Assembly (NCBI GenBank): GCA_016844745.1
Contig: JAERMQ010000005.1
Location: 1 to 47,963, forward strand
Direction of reading: 5' to 3'
Source of the DNA: Ignavibacteria bacterium
GTDB lineage: Bacteria > Bacteroidota > Ignavibacteria > Kapaibacteriales > UBA2268
DNA: 47,963 nt
Below the pieces are notes generated by a model. That model saw nothing but the letters and a program-made list of their open reading frames with translations, had not been told where the DNA came from and did no database searches. Shown one piece after another: positions 41,517 through 47,963 of this stretch; position 1 is the first letter of the stretch, and every line of letters starts with the position of its first letter. Both the position numbers and the translations under genes were made by a program.

Positions 41517-44184
41517 GACAATATTGCCTTTGAATCCTTTGTCGACAGAACAACTGAAATCGGCTCTGAAGAACAATTTTGGTCATGATAACTTTCGCAA
41601 TGGTCAGGCAGAAATTGTTCAAGCTGTGTTATCAGGTAAGAATGTTCTTGCAGTTATTCCGACAGGGGGAGGAAAATCGGTTTGTTATCAACTACCTGCA
41701 TTATTATTAGATGGTGTTGCGATTGTCATCTCCCCTTTAATAGCATTAATGAAAGACCAGGTAGATAGTCTTGACATTACCGGCATTCCTGCAACTTTTA
41801 TCAATAGCAGCCTGACTCAGGGAGAAATCCGGTACCGGATTGATGAGGCAATCAGAGGCAGATATAAAATTATTTACCTTGCACCCGAAAGACTCGAAAG
41901 CCATGCTTTCTCCGAACAGATACGAAACCTGAGGATATCGCTCATAGCCGTAGATGAAGCTCATTGTATTTCCGAGTGGGGACATGATTTCCGACCCTCT
42001 TATCTGGCAATAGCCGATACCACATGCAAACTTGAAAATGTTCCGGTAATAGCCCTGACTGCTACAGCTACCCCCGAAGTTCAGGAGGATATAATCCGTC
42101 AGTTGAAATTGAAATCCGTTGAAAGATTTATAAGAGGATTCGACCGCCCGAACTTAAACTATATTACCGAGATTCACGATACTCCGGAGAGTAAAAACGA
42201 AAGATTACTCAAATTATGTTCGGGATTAAAAACTGGTTCAATGATAATCTATTGCGGTTCAAGAAAGCGGGTTGAGTATATCAGGAATTTTCTAAGAAGC
42301 CTGGAAATTAAAGCTGGAATGTATCATGCCGGTATGGATGATTCCTTACGTAGGGCAGCCCAGGACAGTTTTATGCAGGGACAGACAAATATTATCGTTG
42401 CAACTAATGCATTCGGTATGGGAATCGATAAATCGAATATTAGAAATGTTGTTCATTTTGATTTAACTTCTTCACTTGAATCTTATTATCAGGAAGCCGG
42501 CAGGGCAGGACGGGATGGATTACCTTCCGATTGTATTTTGCTTTTTCACCCTTCAGATTTAGGTTTGCAGGATTTCTTTATTCAGACGGGATATCCGGAT
42601 ATTCAGGATATTGAGCGGGTATATAACTCCATTTTCGATGCAATGAAAGTAAATTTAGGTTCAAAACCTTTAGATGCACTATACCTTTCAGAATTGGAAA
42701 TTGCTAATCGAGCTTCGGTTCCTCAAAGAATTGCAGAATCCGTGATTTCTCTTTTTGAAAGAAATGGGATTTTAAGGAGGAATCAAATTCAAAATCGGGC
42801 TAAATTACGAATAACTGCTACCAGGGAACGTCTTGCTGATTATTTAAAAAATACAACTGAAGAAAGACAAAATATTCTTGAAATTATCTTGCGGAGTGTT
42901 AGTAGCGATGCTTTAAATACAGATGTTGATTTCGACATCCAATCCATTTCCATAAAATATAACATCAAATCCGAAACATTAAAAAATAATTTAAGAGCTT
43001 TGGAGCTGGCTCGAATACTCAATTTTCAACCCGACGCAACTCCGGGTGGTATCTCGATATTAGGCGAAAGAACTCAATTTAATCGATTACCAATTAATTT
43101 TGAAACTTTTTATCAGCGTCGTGATACGGCTTGTAAAAAGTTCGATATAGTCGAACGATACATCAGGACCAAAGAATGTAAGCGAAATTTCATTTTATCC
43201 TACTTCCATGAAAATGATATTTCAGGTGATTGTGGCAGATGTTCAAGTTGTAATACTATTAACTTTAAATCCGAACCAAAAACTATTCAACAGAAATTAA
43301 TAATTGAAAAAATCATTTCGGCTGCCGCCGAGTTGAACGGAAGGTTTGGCAGAAGGCTGTTAATCGACTTTGTATCAGGTATATATTCGAAAAAAGTCAA
43401 TGATTTTTCGCTCTTTCAGGCTTCTTTCTTCGCCTGTTTAAAGGATATTCCAAAAAAAGATATAGAATCGGGAATCGACCAATCATTAACCGGTGGTTTG
43501 CTGTTTATTAGTTCGGGAATGTACCCTGTAGTCATTGTTTCGGATAAAGGCTATAAAGCAATTAAAACGATTCCTGAACCGTTCAGGATAGGTTTAATTG
43601 ATGCTCATACAAATAATAGCTTATTCATGGAATTGAAGAAATTTAGAAACGATTTATCAATCCGGGATGGAGTTTTACCAAATGAAATTTTAAGCGATTC
43701 TGCTTTAAAGAAAATATCCGTGAATTTACCCAAAACAAAGAAAGAACTTAGTCATATCGCAGGTATTACATCTGCACAATTCGAGAGACATGGAGATTTA
43801 TTTTTAAAGAAAATTGAAGACTTCATATCTATTGAAATTGAAGAAGTTAATGCTAAAGTTCAATTACCCCCCGAAGTTGAGCAAACAATAATTCTGGCTT
43901 CTGAAAAACTCGGTTTGAAGGATATTGCCGAAAAACTGAAAACCAGCCCTGCTTTTGCTGCGAGGTATATACAGCTTGCTATCGAATCCGGCGCATCAAT
44001 TGACAGAAAGCATTTTATAAACGATTTATTATACAAGAATGTGATGAATGTTATATCTTCTAATAAAAATGCTACCTTGAAACTTATTCGGAATCAAATA
44101 GAATGTGAAGCCGATTTTACTGATTTACGTATCGCAGCAGCTTTTGCAAGGGCAGAAATGAAGGAAAAAGAAACCAGGAAATGA
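41500..44184 (+). CDS. recQ: RecQ family DNA helicase with extended C-terminus
   Basis: The 894-residue protein has Walker A PTGGGKSVCYQLPA (54-67), DEAHCISEWGHDFRPSY (152-168), the second RecA-like domain with ATNAFGMGIDKSNIRNVVH and QEAGRAGRDG, and the RecQ zinc region CKRNFILSYFHENDISGDCGRCSSC. Winged-helix and HRDC domains follow, and a further helical domain (about 775-890, IAEKLKTSPAFAARYIQLAIE). It unwinds DNA in recombination and fork repair. The usual RecQ length is about 600-730, so the extra end is unusual. It starts within the lipoprotein gene. Confidence 0.93.
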   Translation: METKSETILPLNPLSTEQLKSALKNNFGHDNFRNGQAEIVQAVLSGKNVLAVIPTGGGKSVCYQLPALLLDGVAIVISPLIALMKDQVDSLDITGIPATFINSSLTQGEIRYRIDEAIRGRYKIIYLAPERLESHAFSEQIRNLRISLIAVDEAHCISEWGHDFRPSYLAIADTTCKLENVPVIALTATATPEVQEDIIRQLKLKSVERFIRGFDRPNLNYITEIHDTPESKNERLLKLCSGLKTGSMIIYCGSRKRVEYIRNFLRSLEIKAGMYHAGMDDSLRRAAQDSFMQGQTNIIVATNAFGMGIDKSNIRNVVHFDLTSSLESYYQEAGRAGRDGLPSDCILLFHPSDLGLQDFFIQTGYPDIQDIERVYNSIFDAMKVNLGSKPLDALYLSELEIANRASVPQRIAESVISLFERNGILRRNQIQNRAKLRITATRERLADYLKNTTEERQNILEIILRSVSSDALNTDVDFDIQSISIKYNIKSETLKNNLRALELARILNFQPDATPGGISILGERTQFNRLPINFETFYQRRDTACKKFDIVERYIRTKECKRNFILSYFHENDISGDCGRCSSCNTINFKSEPKTIQQKLIIEKIISAAAELNGRFGRRLLIDFVSGIYSKKVNDFSLFQASFFACLKDIPKKDIESGIDQSLTGGLLFISSGMYPVVIVSDKGYKAIKTIPEPFRIGLIDAHTNNSLFMELKKFRNDLSIRDGVLPNEILSDSALKKISVNLPKTKKELSHIAGITSAQFERHGDLFLKKIEDFISIEIEEVNAKVQLPPEVEQTIILASEKLGLKDIAEKLKTSPAFAARYIQLAIESGASIDRKHFINDLLYKNVMNVISSNKNATLKLIRNQIECEADFTDLRIAAAFARAEMKEKETRK

Positions 44185-44203
44185 AATAGATTAGCCCGTG
44201 AAC

Positions 44204-44236
44204 AAAAAAACCCGCTATTTGAGTAGCGGGTTTTTT
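44204..44236. terminator. Bidirectional terminator between recQ and the T9SS giant
   Basis: AAAAAACCCGCTA (44204-44216) and TAGCGGGTTTTTT (44224-44236) form a 13-bp perfect stem with T runs on both strands. It lies 20 nt after recQ and 19 nt before the stop of the minus-strand surface-protein gene, so it can end both convergent transcripts. Confidence 0.93.
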
Positions 44237-44254
44237 ATTAATAAACAATTTTAA

Positions 44255-47200
44255 TTATTTAACAATAATCAATGGTTTAGTTTCGGTAAAGAAATGAGAA
44301 TTGAGCCTCATGAAATAAGTTCCGGAAGCTAAGTTCAAATTCTTCAAATAAAGCTGAAAATCATAAGCGCCAGCTTTTTGAACTTCGTCAATCAAAGTTG
44401 CTACTTTATCGCCATAACTGTTATATAACTCTAAGGTTGTCGGACCTTCCAAACCAAGTGAATAACTAATGGTTGTTATATCTCCGGCTGGGTTGGGATT
44501 GCTTCCTATTAACGAGTAGTGTGTACTGTTTATCGTTATCAATCTCATAACATTCACACAAACCGGTTTAATTGAAACAGCACCGGGTATTTCATCAACA
44601 AAAACCCATGGATACGGTGCTTCGAATTCAACAGGAATTGGAATGTCCTGATAACCGCTAAGGTAAGTATATAAATTGAAGCGGAATAATACGCAGGAAT
44701 CACCATTCACACCTGTATTACAGCTAATACCGGAAAATGCTAACGGTTGGTTTCCTTTGAAATGAATTATCATTTCCTTAGAATCAACGGAAACATATTC
44801 TACTGTAAAGTTTTCAGTTAAGGTACCAACAGTAAATATATCCTGTGGTCCTTCTACTTCAGGATAAATATCAACAACTGCTGGGTTATGCGACGGGCTC
44901 TTGAAAATTACCTTTACTTTAAATTCCGTGATACCTGCTTCAATTAGCTTTTTAGCCTCTTCGGAATGTTTCTTCATGATGACATCCACCATAATAGCTT
45001 CGCCGGGGATTCTATCACCCAGAATTGGTATCTGGCAAACGGATTTTAAAATTTGTCCAACTCCAATAACTTCGGATATAGCAGTTGAGTCCTTATCTAG
45101 ATTTAATTTAGAATCTTTCAATGTAATATCGTATTCAATCTGAGCTTTGAAATTACCGACGCTTCTCGGTGCAAAATCAACGGCAACCCAGATTTTATCA
45201 TCTTTCTTAAATTCCCACCCTTTAAGGTTGGATTGTTGAAGCATACCAACCATTTCGGAACGAATTGATTTAATAGAAAATTCGTTAACATTTGTGCCAC
45301 GTAATTGAATATCACGTAAATAAATTTTATCCGAACCGGTATTAACGATATTAACCGAATCGACATTATTTTTAGTTATAAATAGAGTTCCTAAGTCCTT
45401 ATTAATAGTTTGTACACCAACAAAATAACCTCTTCCCATTAGATTTCCTTCCGGATCTTCGGGAGCATCATCATTTGTTGTTATGGTAGCAATATGGTCG
45501 CCTGGATGAACAGCAGTGAACGTAACAGGCATTTTCAATTGGTCGTTAGGCTGCATTTTAATCGGATAAGGATTCTTTGTAAAGAATGAATTATCAATCT
45601 GGAAGGCAGCAGCATCTGTTCCTTTTATTTCTAATTTGGTAATTGTTAGCTCCATAGCAGTCAGGTTATTTTTCAAAGGAGCAGTAAGATAACTAAAGTC
45701 GGATCTGGTTTGACCTATATATATTGCCGGTCCATAATCAATACTTGTAATCTCAACGTGAGGTTGTGTTCCGATACCGTGTAGAACAGCCTTGGCTTGT
45801 TTCTTTACACCGTTATCATCGGCATAGATAATAACATCAGCAAAATATTCTTTTTCTAATTTTGGTGCAAAGGTTGCTTTTATAGTCACCTTATCATTAG
45901 GATTGAGTTCCTTAACACTGTTTGCCATGGTTGCATCAAGTTCGAAAACGCCATCTGCATCATTTTCAATTTTGATTTGGTCAACACTTAGTTTTGTATT
46001 TCCAACATTACCGACAACAACATTACCCGGATAAGAAGTTACGCCTGCGAATGCATCAATCACTCTTTGTCTCTGCCAATCATATCCATCGATAATTGGT
46101 CCGGCTTCGATACCGATTCCAACCCAATCGGAATATAATTTAACTTTATCGGTATTACCGGTGAATATTGCTCTTGTGCTATCCTGGACACCTGCAACCT
46201 TAGGAGTGTAATAAACAGTAAATTGATATTTTTCTCCGGGCTTTGTCAACCTAATAGGATTTGTACTCAAGTCTCTCGAATCAAAATCACAACGGAAGGG
46301 AGTCTTATCAGGATAGGTAATTCCTGAAAGTTCTACCGGCGATGAGCCTTGATTAACTATTTCAACAAGTTTGGGTTTTTCAACATTTACCGGTACAGCG
46401 CCGAAATATGCATCGCCAATCCACACGATAGGCTCACCGGTTTTTAGCTCAACCCTTGCAACTGTTTTTTCGTAACAGGATAGTTCAACAATTACCGAAT
46501 CAAATACAGGGAAATTACTAAGTTGTAAAGCAGTCCCATAAAAGTTGATTTCAATAGATTGTTTGGCTTTAAGAATAATTGGGAATGTAACGGTATTATC
46601 ATAAGAAAATTCAGGTTTCTTGCCCTTGAATTTAATATTATTTATAGTAATATCGATATCAGTTGGATTTGTTAATTTGATAACCTTTGTAACTTTATCA
46701 CCAACTTGTAGCAACCCGAAATTCGCAGTTGTAGGTTCTGCAACAACATCTTCGGGATAATATGTATAAGTTTTCCAAACAGTTTTACCAGAACGGGTTG
46801 TAACCGAAATAACTGCTTTAGCGCTATCGTAAGGATCCAGTATCTTTATCTGGAATTTAACATTTTTTGCTTTAGTCGGGTCAATCTTATCAGAAGTAAA
46901 TTCATAGTTGAAGGACCTGTCTGTCCAGAATTGTACGCTAAAAATTTTAGCACAAGCAGAATCAACCGGTGTAACCGATGCAATTCCATCGACGTTACCA
47001 CAAACTTGAATGTCCTCCACCTGAAGTTCGTCATCGCATGGGGTAGCATAATTTATACCAACGGGATAACCATAGGCAAAACCATCCTTTGATGAGTCCC
47101 AGTTACCATAAGCATAACCGGCAAATTTTGCTCCGTTCATACCTTCGATTCTGTGACTTCCGGGAGCAATATTTTCTGCAACGTAGCTATATGGAGTTCC

Positions 47201-47963
47201 TTCGATAACTTTGACGGCGCTTCCCCAAATTGACTGGAAAGTATTCCCGTCAAATTTCATATCTTTTAATTTATCGGTTTCGAATGTAATATAAACGAAA
47301 TTATCCATTCCTTCCGGAGATTTGAAAGAGCCATAAGAACACCAGTGGTCGATAGGCGCTAAAGTAAGCAACATACCCTGTCCGTTTCTCGGTGGATTAA
47401 GTGGTGTTTCTCCTTTTTTATCCGTTGATGCAGGGACAGAGTTTAACCACCAGGCCTTTCCATATTGCCCTACCAATACAGGTTTAGTTGCATGAAAAAA
47501 GGCGGGTTTTTCCTGCTCATCAATGCGTAATTCCTGTCCCATTTTTAAAGGAACTGAAATTTGCCTTAAACCGGTTCCATCAGAGCGCATTTGCCAAATA
47601 ACAGTACTGTCATAAGCAGCAACAATCCTGACTAAATCGCCTTTGAAATTCTCGATAATATTCCCGGCATTATATGACCGGTTCAAATACCTTATAGGAG
47701 CCATAACATAGTCGGTTCCTAAAAGTTCGACGGGCCACATCATTTCCATTAACATATTTCGCATAAAGTCCGATCTAATGCCGAGTAGTGAAACGGAAAA
47801 TCTGGGAAACGCCGCTTTTGTATGCCCCGATATACATGCAATCGGAGCTGAAGACACAATTCTTGAACCTGTTAAATCGGTGTACCATTGCTGGTAATCG
47901 GTATCAGTGCATTTTCCTAAAATCAAAAAAGTCTGCCCCTTATTAAGAGTAACGGAACGTGAT
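44255..47963 (-). CDS. Large T9SS surface protein with IgGFc-like and choice-of-anchor-D domains (5' end outside window)
   Basis: The frame stays open to the window edge, so the N-terminus is missing; the visible part is about 1235 residues. It begins SVTLNKGQTFLILGKC, and PIACISGHTKAAFPRF plus DFMRNMLMEMMWPVELLGTDY fit the IgGFc_binding-type domain. Several choice-of-anchor-D repeats follow (for example FGLLQVGDKVTKVIKLTNPTDIDITI, VNVEKPKLVEIVNQGSSPVELSGI and FAPRSVGNFKAQIEYDI). The C-terminal 85 residues, with SNPNPAGDITTISYSL and GTYFMRLNSHFFTETKPLIIVK, are a T9SS sorting domain. It is probably a cell-surface protein of a type common in the Kapabacteria/Ignavibacteria group. It ends at the shared terminator. 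Confidence 0.88.
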   Translation of the reverse strand, partial: SRSVTLNKGQTFLILGKCTDTDYQQWYTDLTGSRIVSSAPIACISGHTKAAFPRFSVSLLGIRSDFMRNMLMEMMWPVELLGTDYVMAPIRYLNRSYNAGNIIENFKGDLVRIVAAYDSTVIWQMRSDGTGLRQISVPLKMGQELRIDEQEKPAFFHATKPVLVGQYGKAWWLNSVPASTDKKGETPLNPPRNGQGMLLTLAPIDHWCSYGSFKSPEGMDNFVYITFETDKLKDMKFDGNTFQSIWGSAVKVIEGTPYSYVAENIAPGSHRIEGMNGAKFAGYAYGNWDSSKDGFAYGYPVGINYATPCDDELQVEDIQVCGNVDGIASVTPVDSACAKIFSVQFWTDRSFNYEFTSDKIDPTKAKNVKFQIKILDPYDSAKAVISVTTRSGKTVWKTYTYYPEDVVAEPTTANFGLLQVGDKVTKVIKLTNPTDIDITINNIKFKGKKPEFSYDNTVTFPIILKAKQSIEINFYGTALQLSNFPVFDSVIVELSCYEKTVARVELKTGEPIVWIGDAYFGAVPVNVEKPKLVEIVNQGSSPVELSGITYPDKTPFRCDFDSRDLSTNPIRLTKPGEKYQFTVYYTPKVAGVQDSTRAIFTGNTDKVKLYSDWVGIGIEAGPIIDGYDWQRQRVIDAFAGVTSYPGNVVVGNVGNTKLSVDQIKIENDADGVFELDATMANSVKELNPNDKVTIKATFAPKLEKEYFADVIIYADDNGVKKQAKAVLHGIGTQPHVEITSIDYGPAIYIGQTRSDFSYLTAPLKNNLTAMELTITKLEIKGTDAAAFQIDNSFFTKNPYPIKMQPNDQLKMPVTFTAVHPGDHIATITTNDDAPEDPEGNLMGRGYFVGVQTINKDLGTLFITKNNVDSVNIVNTGSDKIYLRDIQLRGTNVNEFSIKSIRSEMVGMLQQSNLKGWEFKKDDKIWVAVDFAPRSVGNFKAQIEYDITLKDSKLNLDKDSTAISEVIGVGQILKSVCQIPILGDRIPGEAIMVDVIMKKHSEEAKKLIEAGITEFKVKVIFKSPSHNPAVVDIYPEVEGPQDIFTVGTLTENFTVEYVSVDSKEMIIHFKGNQPLAFSGISCNTGVNGDSCVLFRFNLYTYLSGYQDIPIPVEFEAPYPWVFVDEIPGAVSIKPVCVNVMRLITINSTHYSLIGSNPNPAGDITTISYSLGLEGPTTLELYNSYGDKVATLIDEVQKAGAYDFQLYLKNLNLASGTYFMRLNSHFFTETKPLIIVK

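Overview
The window is a roughly 48 kb, AT-rich stretch that looks like a chromosome of the Bacteroidota/FCB superphylum. The best guess is an Ignavibacteria- or Kapabacteria-like lineage. The main clues are three proteins with type IX secretion (T9SS) C-terminal sorting domains, a large choice-of-anchor-D/IgGFc-like surface protein, a TPR sensor kinase, an OmpA-family protein, a fused isobutyryl-CoA mutase and TAnnTTTG-like promoter elements. This is inferred from protein families; no 16S gene or full marker set is present.

Layout. (1) 1-860: rpsT and tRNA-Arg(ACG). (2) 866-10494, all on the minus strand: a complete phosphate-starvation cluster. In transcription order it is a phosphate-selective porin, pstS, pstC, pstA, pstB, phoU, then a PhoR-like kinase and a PhoB-like regulator. 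Two four-unit Pho boxes with an exact 11-bp period lie upstream of pstS and of the porin, each 9 nt from an AATTTTGTA promoter core. This gives a closed circuit: the kinase/regulator pair at the end of the cluster probably drives the promoters at its head. (3) 10858-17066: a Memo-family protein with a repeat-derived N-terminus, an AddA/RecB-type helicase-nuclease and a ROK sugar kinase. (4) 17067-21800: an accessory island holding a DUF4258/DUF2283 pair, a YD-like repeat protein, an unknown 239-aa protein, a truncated HTH chimera, a HigB-like toxin gene broken by an in-frame TAG with its small partner gene, and dense palindromic repeats. (5) 21844-32517: IcmF, a TPR histidine kinase, a PpiD/SurA-like chaperone, an MBL-fold hydrolase, and a PspC/LiaF-like membrane pair. 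(6) 32756-47963: an SUMF1/FGE-fold lipid- or surface-associated protein, a small T9SS protein, an AmpG-like MFS permease, an OmpA-family protein, a T9SS protein with Ig-like domains, a small lipoprotein, RecQ, and a large T9SS protein cut by the window end.

The intergenic DNA is unusually rich in hairpin-forming repeats. At least eight sequence-distinct inverted-repeat families occur, several with perfect arms of 18-36 bp. One family has 18-bp terminal inverted repeats and looks like a MITE. Copies sit mostly at gene ends, and two have been read into, or sit at the start of, a coding frame (the Memo gene).

No CRISPR array, integrase, transposase or rRNA gene was seen. The most original signals are the paired Pho-box promoters, the helically phased TTCACC array beside four ACTTTC-N-GAAAGT palindromes at 17.1-17.4 kb, the repeat-derived N-terminus of the Memo protein, and the decayed toxin and HTH modules.
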